The position numbers and the translations under genes were made by a program. A model generated the notes under the pieces. The model saw nothing but the letters and a program-made list of their open reading frames with translations. It was not told the origin of the DNA and did not search any database. 64,000 nt of DNA, taken from assembly GCF_000621445.1 (NCBI RefSeq), contig NZ_KK211279.1:119587-183586 (forward strand). The letters are read 5' to 3'. The stretch is from Alkalihalobacillus bogoriensis ATCC BAA-922. GTDB lineage: Bacteria; Bacillota; Bacilli; Bacillales; Bacillaceae_F. This document shows positions 43,885-53,646 of the stretch, piece by piece (the stretch's first letter is position 1; each line of letters opens with the position of its first letter).

Positions 43885-45876
43885 ATGAGTTGCCATTATA
43901 CTCCGCTCCCTATAAAAAAAGACTCCTCCTCTGAATGGATTGCATTAGTTGGAAATCCGAATGTAGGAAAGTCTGTTATTTTCCATGCATTAACCAATAT
44001 TTACGTTGATGTTTCAAACTTCCCAGGAACAACATTAGATGTATACCATGGTAAATTCAACGATGATATTATCTTTGATACTCCAGGAGTTTACGGTTTC
44101 TCTTCTTTCAATGAAGAAGAAAAAATCACACGTGATTTAATCCTACAGGCTGACCGTATCATCAATGTAATTAACGCTACTCATTTAGAACGTGACTTGT
44201 TTTTAACTCAACAATTAATTGATACTAATAAACCTATCCTTGTTGTAATTAATATGATGGATGAAGCGAAGAAAAGTGGAATATCAATTGACATTACAAG
44301 GCTATCTAATGTATTAGGAGTTCCTGTTATACCAATGATAGCTACTAGCAGAATAGGGGTTAATGAAGTCAAAAAGGAAATCAAACAATCCAAACCAGGA
44401 AATGTTACGCCTATTATAAGTGAACTATTACCCGAGCTAAAAGAGATAAACGTAACTCAAGCTGAAAAACTCCTTTTATTGGAAGGAGATCCTGACATTA
44501 CTGAAAAACTAAATCCAAGTATGAATTCTTATTTAGAAGAGATATACTCAGCACGGAGAGAATATATAAACAGCATTATTCAGCAATCTGTAATAACAGA
44601 TGGTACAACTACTAATATTGGAATAATACTTGGGCGATCCCTTATTCGCCCTCTTTACGGAATTCCTTTTCTTGTTTTCATATTGTTTATCATGTATCAA
44701 GCTATAGGGGTATTCGTAGCAGAAAGTGTTGTTGGTTTTACCGAAGATACGATTATGGGTGAATACTATGAACCTTTTATCGTATCATTTATAACCGACA
44801 CAATCGGTGTAAAAGAGCAAAGTCTTCTTGGAGAATATATTGTTGGAGAATTTGGTTTACTAACGATGACGGTCATTTATGTTCTAGGATTGATTTTTCC
44901 ACTTGTATTTAGCTTTTATTTCTTTTTATCTCTTTTTGAAGACAGTGGGTACTTGCCTAGATTAGCTGCATTAGTTGACCGCTTACTGCAAAGTATCGGA
45001 CTAAACGGCCGTGCGATCATTCCAATGATTTTAGGGTTAGGTTGCATTACGATGGCCACCTTAACAACAAGAATGTTAGGAAGTGAAAGAGAAAAACGCA
45101 TCGTTACTTTTTTATTAGCTCTTTCTATACCTTGTTCTGCCCAGCTAGCTGTTATACTCACCTTACTCTCTGGTGTTGGCTTTAGTTATATCATTTTATA
45201 CTTCGGTGTCCTTATCTTGATTTTGACTATCGTTGGACAATTTTTAGCTGAAATCTTAAATGGCCATTCTACTTCATTATTACTTGATATCCCACCTATG
45301 AGAATTCCACATCTAGTAAATGTTTTGAAGAAAACATCGATAAAAACCATTCATTTTCTAAAAGAGGCTACACCACTGTTTGCGTTCGGAGCTATTATCG
45401 TCACAACGTTACAAGTAACAGGTTTTTCTGAAAAAATCTCATCCATGCTCCGGCCTTTAACGGTTTATTGGCTTGGTTTACCAGAAGAAACTTCTAACGC
45501 TTTTATTATGGGAATCATTCGTCGAGATTTTGGAGCTGCAGGTTTGCATGAGCTTACTCTATCCCCTAGTCAGACCATTGTCTCCCTATTGACGATAACC
45601 TTATTTGTGCCATGCATCGCCTCAGTCCTCATTATTTTTAAAGAGCGTCCTAAGAAAGAAGCCTTGCTCATGTGGGGCAGTACCTTTTTCGTTAGTTTTC
45701 TTGTAGGTGGGATCGTACAGCACCTCCTTCAAGCAGTCCAACATTTTTCAAAGCCTTTCCAAGTGGGATTTATTCTTTTCTTTTTTATGTTTGTGGTAGG
45801 TATTAGTAAAATCATAGTACGCTTAGTAATAAACAAAAGAAAGAGGCACGAAAATGACTGGGAAAAAGCAGCTTAA
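43885..45876 (+). CDS. feoB: Ferrous iron transporter B
   Basis: Inner-membrane Fe2+ transporter of 663 residues. N-terminal G domain: G1 GNPNVGKS (23-30), G2 in FPGTT, G3 DTPG (65-68), G4 NMMD (123-126), followed by a helical GDI-like spacer. From about residue 245 there are gate-type membrane segments with the conserved Cys in GLGCITMATL and SIPCSAQLAV. Normal length for a Gram-positive FeoB. Its last 23 bases overlap the next small gene. Confidence 0.95.
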   Translation: MSCHYTPLPIKKDSSSEWIALVGNPNVGKSVIFHALTNIYVDVSNFPGTTLDVYHGKFNDDIIFDTPGVYGFSSFNEEEKITRDLILQADRIINVINATHLERDLFLTQQLIDTNKPILVVINMMDEAKKSGISIDITRLSNVLGVPVIPMIATSRIGVNEVKKEIKQSKPGNVTPIISELLPELKEINVTQAEKLLLLEGDPDITEKLNPSMNSYLEEIYSARREYINSIIQQSVITDGTTTNIGIILGRSLIRPLYGIPFLVFILFIMYQAIGVFVAESVVGFTEDTIMGEYYEPFIVSFITDTIGVKEQSLLGEYIVGEFGLLTMTVIYVLGLIFPLVFSFYFFLSLFEDSGYLPRLAALVDRLLQSIGLNGRAIIPMILGLGCITMATLTTRMLGSEREKRIVTFLLALSIPCSAQLAVILTLLSGVGFSYIILYFGVLILILTIVGQFLAEILNGHSTSLLLDIPPMRIPHLVNVLKKTSIKTIHFLKEATPLFAFGAIIVTTLQVTGFSEKISSMLRPLTVYWLGLPEETSNAFIMGIIRRDFGAAGLHELTLSPSQTIVSLLTITLFVPCIASVLIIFKERPKKEALLMWGSTFFVSFLVGGIVQHLLQAVQHFSKPFQVGFILFFFMFVVGISKIIVRLVINKRKRHENDWEKAA

Positions 45877-46027
45877 TTTGATTTCATGTTCTACTTGTAA
45901 ATTAACAGTCCCTTTTTCTTCAGCAAGATGTCCACGTTGCCATAGTCCTCTTTTAAAGCAAATGGTTTGTTCAGGGCGCTGCTTCACTTGTATATTTGAA
46001 CAAAAAAACAGATGTCAAAGGCCTTGA
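45854..46027 (+). CDS. 57-residue Cys-rich protein at the end of the feo unit
   Basis: Starts at ATG 45854, overlapping feoB by 23 bases, with GAGG nine bases before. Eight cysteines in a CxxC (12, 15), CxxCH (26, 29), CxxxCxxC (39, 43, 46) and C (54) pattern; no membrane segment. It looks like a small metal-binding (zinc-ribbon-like) protein. By position it resembles FeoC or the Cys-rich proteins found with FeoB in Firmicutes, but the sequence is not the known FeoB-associated membrane form. Its function in iron uptake or Fe-S sensing is inference. The stop lies inside the terminator stem. Confidence 0.7.
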   Translation: MTGKKQLNLISCSTCKLTVPFSSARCPRCHSPLLKQMVCSGRCFTCIFEQKNRCQRP

Positions 46028-46048
46028 ATCTTTTTGATTCAAGGCCTT
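46018..46048. terminator. Bidirectional terminator between the feo and deo units
   Basis: Perfect 13-bp stem AAGGCCTTGAATC/GATTCAAGGCCTT with a five-T loop. Ends the feo transcript on the plus strand and deoC on the minus strand. Confidence 0.85.
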
Positions 46049-46057
46049 ATCTATCAT

Positions 46058-46729
46058 TTAATATCCTTCTTTTCCAACTTGCCCTTTTACAATCGCTATA
46101 CTTGAACTAGCACCAATACGAGTTGCACCAGCATCTATCACCGCTTTTGCCGTTTGTTGGTCACGTACACCACCAGAAGCTTTCACGCCAATATCAGGTC
46201 CGACTGTGTTACGCATTAATCGAATGTCTTCGGCCGTCGCTCCACCTGTTGAAAATCCTGTAGATGTTTTGACAAAGTCAGCACCTGCTTTTACTGCAAG
46301 TTCGCAAGCCTTCCTTTTTTCTTCAGCTGTAAGTAAGCTCGTTTCAATAATGACTTTCACAAGTGCTTGACCATTTGCAGCTGTAACGACTGCTTGAATG
46401 TCAGCTTGAACAGCTTCATATTCTTTATCTTTTAATTTTCCAATATTGATAACCATATCGACTTCATCTGCGCCTTTTTGTATCGCATCTTTTGTTTCAA
46501 ACATTTTCGTTTCTGTTGTTGTCGCTCCTAACGGAAAACCAATAACTGTACATACTTTCACATCAGAATTTTGCAGTTGTTTTTTTGCTTCCTCTATCCA
46601 TGTTGGGTTCACACAAACAGAAAAAAAGTGATATTCTTTTGCTTCTTCGCATAATTTAGTAATTTCTATCTTTGTCGCTTCTGCTTTTAACAGCGTATGG
46701 TCAATCATGTTTGCTATTGTATTATTCAT
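46058..46729 (-). CDS. deoC: Deoxyribose-phosphate aldolase
   Basis: Cleaves 2-deoxyribose 5-phosphate to glyceraldehyde 3-phosphate and acetaldehyde, the last step of deoxynucleoside catabolism. 223 residues with Schiff-base Lys154 in DFVKTSTGF and supporting motifs VCVNPTWI and [10 protein letters not shown] use the second ATG (46729) for its 8-base spacing to GAGGAG; the first ATG at 46735 overlaps the cdd stop as ATGA and is possible. Last gene of the unit. Confidence 0.95.
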   Translation of the reverse strand: MNNTIANMIDHTLLKAEATKIEITKLCEEAKEYHFFSVCVNPTWIEEAKKQLQNSDVKVCTVIGFPLGATTTETKMFETKDAIQKGADEVDMVINIGKLKDKEYEAVQADIQAVVTAANGQALVKVIIETSLLTAEEKRKACELAVKAGADFVKTSTGFSTGGATAEDIRLMRNTVGPDIGVKASGGVRDQQTAKAVIDAGATRIGASSSIAIVKGQVGKEGY

Positions 46730-46731
46730 AT

Positions 46732-47145
<414 letters not shown>

Positions 47146-47153
47146 TCACTCCC

Positions 47154-47987
47154 TCATTTATTCGCTTGTCTTACTTCACGGACTACTGCTTTAACTAAAC
47201 GAGTAAAAGTTTCTCTCACTTTATCAGCTGTTTCCATCACTTCATCATGGCTTAATGGTTGGTCTAATATACCAGCTGCCATATTTGTTATACAAGACAT
47301 TCCAATTACGTTAATATCACAATGTCTTGCCACGATTACCTCTGGTACTGTTGACATCCCAACCGCATCTCCACCTAATGCCCGTAGCATTCTGACTTCA
47401 GCTGGTGTCTCATAACTCGGACCACTATTCCACACGTAAACACCCGTTTTCAAGTTAACATTGCATGCTTTCGCAACTTCTTTGACAATGGTTTGGAGCT
47501 CAGGTGTATACGCCGTTGACATATCTGGGAATCGAACACCCCACTCCGCTTCATTTTGCCCGATTAAAGGATTTGTCCCAGCTTGGTTGATATGGTCAGT
47601 AATGAGCATTAAATCTCCTGGTTGAAACTCCTGATTTAAGCTTCCAGCCGCATTTGTCACTATCATTGTTTCAATCCCAATTTCTTTCATCACACGAATG
47701 GGAAATGTGACCTCATTCAAATCATAGCCTTCATAATAATGAAACCGACCTTGCATCGCCATTACTGGCATTCCTTCTAATTCTCCAATGACTAATTGAC
47801 CTGCATGCCCTTCTACTGTTGAAACAGGAAATCCTGGAATGTCAGCATAAGGAAGTGTTATCGCATGTTTTATTTCATCTGCTAATACACCTAATCCAGA
47901 TCCTAGAACTAACCCTACTTTCGGTTGAATCGTAACTTTCGATTGAATCCATTCCATTGCCAGCTTTGCTTTTTGCACTTTATCCAT
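47154..47987 (-). CDS. punA: Purine-nucleoside phosphorylase (trimeric, PNP-I)
   Basis: Phosphorolysis of guanosine, inosine and their deoxy forms to base and (deoxy)ribose 1-phosphate. 277 residues with GSGLG phosphate loop, GR.HYYEGY, NAAGSLN and the [11 protein letters not shown] and GMSTVPE motifs of the trimeric family, not the hexameric DeoD. It overlaps the deoB stop by eight bases. Confidence 0.95.
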   Translation of the reverse strand: MDKVQKAKLAMEWIQSKVTIQPKVGLVLGSGLGVLADEIKHAITLPYADIPGFPVSTVEGHAGQLVIGELEGMPVMAMQGRFHYYEGYDLNEVTFPIRVMKEIGIETMIVTNAAGSLNQEFQPGDLMLITDHINQAGTNPLIGQNEAEWGVRFPDMSTAYTPELQTIVKEVAKACNVNLKTGVYVWNSGPSYETPAEVRMLRALGGDAVGMSTVPEVIVARHCDINVIGMSCITNMAAGILDQPLSHDEVMETADKVRETFTRLVKAVVREVRQANK

Positions 47988-49173
47988 TTGTATTTCCTCC
48001 TTTTATCTCATGTAAAAAACTAGTCCCATGCAAAGGGAGTTTCACCTGAAAATTATGAGCAATTGTTGCACCAATATCTGCAAATGTTTCTCGAATTGGT
48101 AATGCTCCGCCTTCACGTATACCATTGTGATACACAAGCAACGGGACAAATTCCCTCGTATGATCTGTTCCGTGATGAACAGGATCATTTCCATGGTCAG
48201 CCGTAATGATAATAAGGTCCTCTTCTTGTAGGTTTGCTACGACTTCCGCAAGCCTTAAATCAAATTGTTCTAATGCTTTACCATATCCTTTTGGATCACG
48301 TCGATGCCCATATAACGCATCAAAATCTACTAAATTTAAAAAGCATAAGCCACGAAACGGCGTATCCATTATTTCAATCAGTCGGTCCATCCCATCCATA
48401 TTTGATACCGTTCGAATCGAGGTTGTTACCCCTTCTCCATCATAAATATCTGCAATTTTCCCGATGGAAATGACATCATATTGAGCATCTTTTAATTCAT
48501 TCATCACTGTCCTGCCAAAAGGCTTTAATGCATAATCATGACGGTTTGATGTTCGTTTAAATTCACCCACTTTACCAGTAAACGGCCGAGCAATTACACG
48601 GCCTACCATATATTGAGGTGCTTTCGTAAGCTCACGAGCAATTTCGCAAATACGATATAACTCCTCTAATGGAATGACATCTTCATGAGCACATATTTGA
48701 AGGACAGAGTCAGCTGATGTATAAACGATTAATTCACCTGTTTCTACATGTCTTTGTCCAAATTCATCAATAATATCTGTGCCTGACGCTGGTTTATTGC
48801 CGATAATTTTGCGCCCTGTCTTTTCCTCTAAGTTATGAATCAGTTCATCAGGAAAACCTTCGGGAAACGTTCGAAAAGCAGTATCAATATGTAACCCCAT
48901 GATTTCCCAATGACCTGTCATCGTATCTTTGCCGACAGACGCTTCTTGCATTTTTGTATAATATCCCTTTGGATTTTCTGTCAATGGAATTCCCTTGATT
49001 TTTTTAATGTTACTTAAACCTAAGGCCCCCATATTTGGCATTGTTAAACCACCTAGATGTTCGGCAATATGCCCTAATGTATCTGCGCCAATATCATCAT
49101 AAGCAGCGGAATCTGGTGCTTCACCAATTCCTACAGAATCAAGTACAATAAGAAAAACTCGTTTAAAACCCAT
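47980..49173 (-). CDS. deoB: Phosphopentomutase
   Basis: Interconverts (deoxy)ribose 1-phosphate and 5-phosphate, linking the phosphorylases to DeoC. 397 residues of the alkaline-phosphatase-like metalloenzyme family: [11 protein letters not shown] near the start, the phospho-acceptor Thr in [10 protein letters not shown], and metal ligands in [11 protein letters not shown] and TADHGNDP. Starts behind AAGGGGG. Confidence 0.96.
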   Translation of the reverse strand: MGFKRVFLIVLDSVGIGEAPDSAAYDDIGADTLGHIAEHLGGLTMPNMGALGLSNIKKIKGIPLTENPKGYYTKMQEASVGKDTMTGHWEIMGLHIDTAFRTFPEGFPDELIHNLEEKTGRKIIGNKPASGTDIIDEFGQRHVETGELIVYTSADSVLQICAHEDVIPLEELYRICEIARELTKAPQYMVGRVIARPFTGKVGEFKRTSNRHDYALKPFGRTVMNELKDAQYDVISIGKIADIYDGEGVTTSIRTVSNMDGMDRLIEIMDTPFRGLCFLNLVDFDALYGHRRDPKGYGKALEQFDLRLAEVVANLQEEDLIIITADHGNDPVHHGTDHTREFVPLLVYHNGIREGGALPIRETFADIGATIAHNFQVKLPLHGTSFLHEIKGGNTNG

Positions 49174-49191
49174 TGTTATTCCCCCTTACCA

Positions 49192-49359
49192 TTAACTAAA
49201 TGTCTTAAACAACCAATCGGCGATTAATCCTCCAGAATAAACACCAACAATCCCAATGACACCAGCTAACACGGGAGGGGCTGGTAATGGTAGTTTTAAA
49301 AACTTAAACACAATTCCAATAATAATTCCTGCTAGTAAACTTAAAAAAATTTCCTTCAT
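49192..49359 (-). CDS. XapX-domain small membrane protein (DUF1427)
   Basis: A 55-residue protein starting at ATG 49359, eight bases after AGGAGTGGG. Two hydrophobic helices flank the LKLPLPAPPVLAGVIGIVG signature of XapX/DUF1427 proteins. The family is named from genes linked to xanthosine/nucleoside loci; its function is unknown. Here it is the first gene of the deoB-punA-cdd-deoC unit, next to the 14-bp palindrome. Confidence 0.85.
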   Translation of the reverse strand: MKEIFLSLLAGIIIGIVFKFLKLPLPAPPVLAGVIGIVGVYSGGLIADWLFKTFS

Positions 49360-49402
49360 GTTCTTCCCACTCCTTTTATTTCGCTATTTTTCTTGTCTTG
49401 TT

Positions 49403-49416
49403 GTTAGACGTCCAAC
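49403..49416. promoter_or_regulatory. Candidate GntR operator before the XapX-deoB unit
   Basis: GTTAGACGTCCAAC, identical to the site in the nupC promoter at 52255-52268. It is a near-perfect palindrome around GACGTC and lies 44 bases before the XapX start. No clear -35/-10 pair can be assigned here. Confidence 0.6.
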
Positions 49417-49426
49417 CTCTTGTTTT

Positions 49427-49453
49427 GAAAAAGGAGGGCCCTGTTTGGACCCC
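49427..49453 (-). terminator. Short terminator after pdp
   Basis: Minus-strand GGGTCC/GGGCCC hairpin (one G-U pair) with a five-base loop followed by TCCTTTTT, 11 bases past the pdp stop. Short stem, hence moderate confidence; with the palindrome downstream it marks the break between the nupC-pdp and XapX-deoB units. Confidence 0.55.
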
Positions 49454-49463
49454 AATTTATGTT

Positions 49464-50765
49464 TTAATGAATAATGTCATATACTAACGGCTTTGGTTCA
49501 ACTTTATTTGTCGTAATTTGATAGGCGTGATGAATTTTTTCAATCACATCTTGAATGTCTTTTCGGTTACTATGAACGGTTACAAGTGATTCACCTTTTT
49601 TGACAGCATCTCCAACTTTTTTCTTTAACACAAGTCCTACCGCTAAATCAATATTTGATTCTTTAGTCGCTCTCCCTGCTCCTAATATACTAGCAGCAAC
49701 ACCGATTTCATCGGCAATAATATCTGCTATATACCCATCATCTGTCGCTTCTACTTCCACTGTATATGTTGCCGTTGGTAATCGAGACGGTTCATCGATA
49801 ACAGTACTATCGCCACCTTGTGCTGCAATAAAAGTTTTAAAGATCTCTAATGCTTTTCCTGAATGAATCACTTCTTCAAGCTTTTCTCTTGCCTCTTCAA
49901 CTGAGTTCGCTTTTTTCGCTAAATAAACCATTTGACTTCCGAGCGTTAAACAAAGCTCATATAAATCAGAAGGCCCTTCTCCTTTTAACGTATCAATCGC
50001 TTCTTTTACCTCAAGCGCATTCCCAATCGCAAAGCCAAGCGGTTGACTCATATCTGATATGACAGCAATCGTATTTCTTCCAGCTCCATTTCCGATTTGC
50101 ACCATTGCTTGTGCTAATTGTTTGGCACCTTCTAAATCTTTCATAAACGCACCAGCACCTGTTTTCACATCAAGTACAATCGCATCTGCGCCAGAAGCAA
50201 TTTTTTTACTCATAATCGAGCTTGCAATCAACGGAATCGAATTGACCGTTGCTGTGACGTCACGTAAGCCATACAGCTTTTTATCTGCTGGCGTTAAATT
50301 ACCGCTTTGTCCAACAACTGCAATTTTATTTTCATTTACTAAGCGATTGAAAGTTTCACTTGTGAGTTCTACTTGAAAGCCTTTAATCGATTCTAACTTA
50401 TCGACTGTACCACCTGTGTGACCTAAGCCACGTCCTGACATTTTCGCGACAGGTACACCAACAGCTGCAACGAGTGGAGCTACAATTAAAGTCGTTGTAT
50501 CACCAACGCCACCAGTACTATGTTTATCGACTTTTATCCCGTTAATGTCAGATAAATCAATTTGATCTCCTGACTCGACCATTGCCATCGTTAAATAGAC
50601 TCGTTCTTCGGTCGTCATGTCTTGAAAGTATATCGCCATCGCTAAAGCAGACATTTGGTAATCAGGAATATCACCTTTTGTATATCCATCCACTACAAAT
50701 TCAATTTCCGCTTTTGTTAATTCCAACCCGTCCCGTTTCTTTTCAATAATATCGACCATTCTCAT
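49464..50765 (-). CDS. pdp: Pyrimidine-nucleoside phosphorylase
   Basis: Phosphorolysis of uridine, deoxyuridine and thymidine. 433 residues, with the family signature [21 protein letters not shown] and the phosphate-site KHSTGGVGD. The N-terminus [13 protein letters not shown] matches Bacillus Pdp. Follows nupC after about 80 bases. Confidence 0.96.
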   Translation of the reverse strand: MRMVDIIEKKRDGLELTKAEIEFVVDGYTKGDIPDYQMSALAMAIYFQDMTTEERVYLTMAMVESGDQIDLSDINGIKVDKHSTGGVGDTTTLIVAPLVAAVGVPVAKMSGRGLGHTGGTVDKLESIKGFQVELTSETFNRLVNENKIAVVGQSGNLTPADKKLYGLRDVTATVNSIPLIASSIMSKKIASGADAIVLDVKTGAGAFMKDLEGAKQLAQAMVQIGNGAGRNTIAVISDMSQPLGFAIGNALEVKEAIDTLKGEGPSDLYELCLTLGSQMVYLAKKANSVEEAREKLEEVIHSGKALEIFKTFIAAQGGDSTVIDEPSRLPTATYTVEVEATDDGYIADIIADEIGVAASILGAGRATKESNIDLAVGLVLKKKVGDAVKKGESLVTVHSNRKDIQDVIEKIHHAYQITTNKVEPKPLVYDIIH

Positions 50766-50848
50766 TATTCATCATCCTCTTTTTTCTCTTTTTAGAATCG
50801 ATGTTTTCGAAAACCTTATCATTTATATTAGTTGAGGAAAAATCTTTT

Positions 50849-52063
50849 TTAGAAGAACATTCCTGCAATCGAAGCACTAAGTAATGATGCTAACATCCCA
50901 GCAGCTACAGCACGTAAGCCTAATCTAGCAATATCCTTACGACGCTCTGGTGCGAGACCACCTAATCCACCTAGTAAAATCGCCATCGAGCTGAAGTTTG
51001 CAAATCCACAAAGCGCAAAACTAACAACAACAATCGTTTTTTCTGAAAGCTCAGCCATTTGTAGAGTAAACGCGGCATAGGCTACAAATTCATTTAATAC
51101 AAGCTTTTGCCCGATAAAGCTTCCTGCTGTCACAGCCTCTGACCACGGAACCCCAATCGCAAACGCAAGCGGTGCAAATATATATCCTAGTATTCCTTGA
51201 ATCGTAATGTCTCCAAAGCCAAACAAACCACCGACAGCACCTAACATCCCGTTAAGTAACGCTATTAATGCAATAAACGCTAACAACATTGCCCCTACAT
51301 TCAACGCAAGTTTTAAACCATCAGATGCACCACGTGCCGCTGCATCAATAACATTTGTTGTTTCTGTATCTTTTACAATTTTAATTTCATCTGATGTTTC
51401 GGATTGTTCTGTTTCCGGCATCATAATTTTCGCCATAATTAACCCAGCAGGAGCAGCCATGAAGCTTGCCGCTAGTAAATATTCAAGCGGAACGCCTAAT
51501 AATGAATACCCGATTAACACCGAACCCGCTACTGATGCTAATCCCCCTGTCATAACAGCAAATAATTCAGAGTTCGTCATTTTTGACAAATATGGTCGAA
51601 CAACAAGTGGTGCCTCTGTTTGCCCTACAAATATATTCGCTGCGGCTGACATGGATTCTGATTTACTCGTTCCTAATAATTTTGAGAGTCCCCCACCGAT
51701 AATTTTAATAAACCACTGCATAATGCCAAGATAGTAAAGGACCGAAATCAATGCCGAGAAAAAGATAATGACTGGCAAAATATGAAAAGCAAAAATCGTT
51801 CCAAACTGATCTCCATCGGCAAGTGAACCGAATAAGAAACCGATTCCCTCACCAGCAAAATCAATGACATTTTGCACTCGCAATGTAAACCATTTCAATC
51901 CTTCCCGTCCTGTCTCCCATTGTAATACAATAAAAGCAAAAAACAGTTGAATGCCTAATCCACCTAGTATCGTTCGTAGTTTAATAGATTTCTTTTTATT
52001 TGATAAAAGAAATGCAATGGACAAAACGATAAACACCCCAAAAATACCCCATAATACATTCAT
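50849..52063 (-). CDS. nupC: Concentrative nucleoside transporter
   Basis: Cation-coupled pyrimidine-nucleoside importer (CNT family), 404 residues with about ten membrane segments. CNT features: [13 protein letters not shown] near residue 148 and the C-terminal NEFVAYAAF...CGFANFSS motifs. I use ATG 52063, nine bases after GGGTGA; a GTG at 52072 is in frame but touches the ribosome site. Controlled by the promoter at 52246-52275 and probably by CcpA. Confidence 0.94.
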   Translation of the reverse strand: MNVLWGIFGVFIVLSIAFLLSNKKKSIKLRTILGGLGIQLFFAFIVLQWETGREGLKWFTLRVQNVIDFAGEGIGFLFGSLADGDQFGTIFAFHILPVIIFFSALISVLYYLGIMQWFIKIIGGGLSKLLGTSKSESMSAAANIFVGQTEAPLVVRPYLSKMTNSELFAVMTGGLASVAGSVLIGYSLLGVPLEYLLAASFMAAPAGLIMAKIMMPETEQSETSDEIKIVKDTETTNVIDAAARGASDGLKLALNVGAMLLAFIALIALLNGMLGAVGGLFGFGDITIQGILGYIFAPLAFAIGVPWSEAVTAGSFIGQKLVLNEFVAYAAFTLQMAELSEKTIVVVSFALCGFANFSSMAILLGGLGGLAPERRKDIARLGLRAVAAGMLASLLSASIAGMFF

Positions 52064-52172
52064 TTGTTTCACTCACCCTTCATCTTGTCTGTTTTTGAAA
52101 CCGTTTTCTTTTATATCAAATAAAAGAAAACATGCTTCCTTATTACCAAGTTTTTATCATTGGTAAACCTTA

Positions 52173-52186
52173 TGTAAACGTTTAAA
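52173..52186. promoter_or_regulatory. cre-like site in the nupC leader
   Basis: TGTAAACGTTTAAA matches 13 of 14 positions of the cre consensus. It lies downstream of the nupC -10 box, a position used for CcpA roadblock repression in the Bacillus subtilis dra-nupC-pdp operon. Confidence 0.65.
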
Positions 52187-52188
52187 TC

Positions 52189-52202
52189 GTAGGATGTCCT
52201 AC
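52189..52202. promoter_or_regulatory. Second palindrome in the nupC leader
   Basis: GTAGGATGTCCTAC, a 6+2+6 palindrome sharing the GGA.GTCC-like core spacing with GTTAGACGTCCAAC. It may be a second, weaker site for the same regulator; unproven. Confidence 0.4.
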
Positions 52203-52245
52203 AACTTCACTTTGTCGATTTGCCTCGGATAAAAACTTCACCTTA

Positions 52246-52275
52246 ACTATAAAGGTTAGACGTCCAACAAGTCAA
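52246..52275 (-). promoter_or_regulatory. nupC promoter with embedded operator
   Basis: Minus-strand TTGACT (52275-52270), 18-base spacer, TATAGT (52251-52246). The 14-bp palindrome GTTAGACGTCCAAC (52255-52268) occupies the spacer, so a bound regulator would exclude RNA polymerase. Confidence 0.72.
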
Positions 52276-52329
52276 TCATTTTTTGGAAAATAAATCATCA
52301 TTTTTGTGACGTGTTTTTTAACAGACATT

Positions 52330-52632
52330 CGGAACACATGTCCGATACAGCATGGCTTCAGGTTCTAACGGACATACGATCCGCTATTTAAAGAGAAAGT
52401 AACGTTTTTTGAAATCTAATGGACATCTGTTCCGCTATATCAGCAAAAACGAGGGGGACGGTGCCATTTCAAGGCAAGTAACGGAACAGGTGTCCGATAA
52501 GAAATGCAAATGGGCCGTTTTTTCTGCATTAGCGGAACACATGTCCGATACAGCATGGCTTCACATTCTAACGGACATACGATCCGCTATTTTTAGAAAA
52601 AGTAACGTTTTTTGAAAGCCAATGGACATCTA
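52330..52632. repeat. Large array of TAACGGACA palindromic units with a 100-bp direct duplication
   Basis: Units at 52330 (rev), 52366 (fwd), 52417 (fwd), 52479 (rev), 52530 (rev), 52569 (fwd) and a truncated one at 52620. Spacings of 51, 62, 51 and 51 bases repeat those of the other copies. The stretch 52331-52430 recurs almost unchanged at 52532-52632. Located between nupC and its likely regulator gene. Confidence 0.85.
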
Positions 52633-52693
52633 GAGGTTGTCTATTAATTTTTAATTTCAAAATGCATTTAGGCACCTCTGAAACATATACCCG

Positions 52694-52728
52694 TAAAAAA
52701 AACTGTTGAGCATCATCACTCAACAGTT
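52694..52728 (-). terminator. Terminator of the HutC-type regulator gene
   Basis: Stem AACTGTTGAG/CTCAACAGTT with an 8-base loop followed by eight Ts on the minus strand, 3 bases after the stop. Confidence 0.92.
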
Positions 52729-52730
52729 TC

Positions 52731-53456
52731 TTATAAACTTCTTTTTCGATACACATTAAACGTAATTTGGTCTGATTTAAAGAAATTCAATGAGTATAAA
52801 ATCGGTCTATCCGCTAAGTCATAATGAACTTGTCGCAAAATTAATAACGGTGTGTCTGGACCACATTCAAGAATCTTTGAAATTTCATCATGATACCCGA
52901 GCGTTTTTATATCTGCTCTTGCATAACTAATCGTGATGCCCGCTTCTTCTTGTAAAGAATGAAGCATCGATTCTTCGCTAAATTCGTAATCTTCCTTTAA
53001 TAAATTGGCGGATATTTTATCAACACAATATACTAAAGGCACACCATCTGCAGTACGAAGCCTTTTCACGAGTAACACTTTCTCTTTTTCTTGCAACTGT
53101 AACTCTTCAACATCATCACTATGCGGGTCAACAAACCCACTAAAAAGAAGCTTCGTCCCTGGTTTTTTCCCTTCCCGTTCTATCATTTCAGTAATACTAA
53201 AAAGCTCTTCAATCCCACCGGAAAACACTGACTTTTGATTAACAAATGTTCCGACTCCATGTCTACGAATGATGATATTTTCCTCTTCTAATATGCGGAG
53301 GGCCTCTCTCACAGTGTTACGAGATACCCGTAATTCTTTCGCTAAATCGGTCTCTGACGGTAAGCGCTCTCCCGTTTCCCACTCGCCATTACTTATTTTC
53401 CCTTTAATTTGTTCGATTACTAGTACATACCGTGGTGTTTGGTGATTATAATTCAT
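52731..53456 (-). CDS. GntR-family (HutC subfamily) transcriptional regulator
   Basis: A 241-residue repressor-type protein: N-terminal winged helix (LPSETDLAKELRVSRNTVREALRILEEENIIIRRHGVGTFV, about 30-72) and a C-terminal UTRA ligand domain (90-235). Starts behind TAGGAGGGG. Its gene lies upstream of nupC on the same strand, and two identical palindromes precede the nupC and XapX-deoB units, so it probably regulates nucleoside uptake and breakdown, replacing the DeoR of Bacillus subtilis (inference). The effector may be deoxyribose phosphate or a nucleoside. Confidence 0.9.
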   Translation of the reverse strand: MNYNHQTPRYVLVIEQIKGKISNGEWETGERLPSETDLAKELRVSRNTVREALRILEEENIIIRRHGVGTFVNQKSVFSGGIEELFSITEMIEREGKKPGTKLLFSGFVDPHSDDVEELQLQEKEKVLLVKRLRTADGVPLVYCVDKISANLLKEDYEFSEESMLHSLQEEAGITISYARADIKTLGYHDEISKILECGPDTPLLILRQVHYDLADRPILYSLNFFKSDQITFNVYRKRSL

Positions 53457-53594
53457 CGTCCGCCCCTCCTATATGAAACAATTGTACAAGGTAAATAAAG
53501 CCCTTTCAAGCTTTTTTACGGTAAAGGACTAGGGAAAAGGTTGTAGTTGAATGGAATGAGCAGTAAATACGATAATTCTATTCCTACTTTATGT

Positions 53595-53625
53595 AAAAAA
53601 CAGCACCAATCGAACTGGCACTGTT
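53595..53625 (-). terminator. Terminator of the lipoprotein gene
   Basis: Minus-strand AACAGTGCCA/TGGTGCTGTT (with G-U pairs) and a seven-base loop, then a T-run; 22 bases after the stop. Confidence 0.8.
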
Positions 53626-53646
53626 TCTATATCTTTTGTCTTCGCT

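Noticed and set aside
51207-51734. Plus-strand ORF of 175 codons
   Set aside because: Antisense to nupC, with Pro/Ala/Asn-biased composition typical of a shadow frame and no ribosome site.
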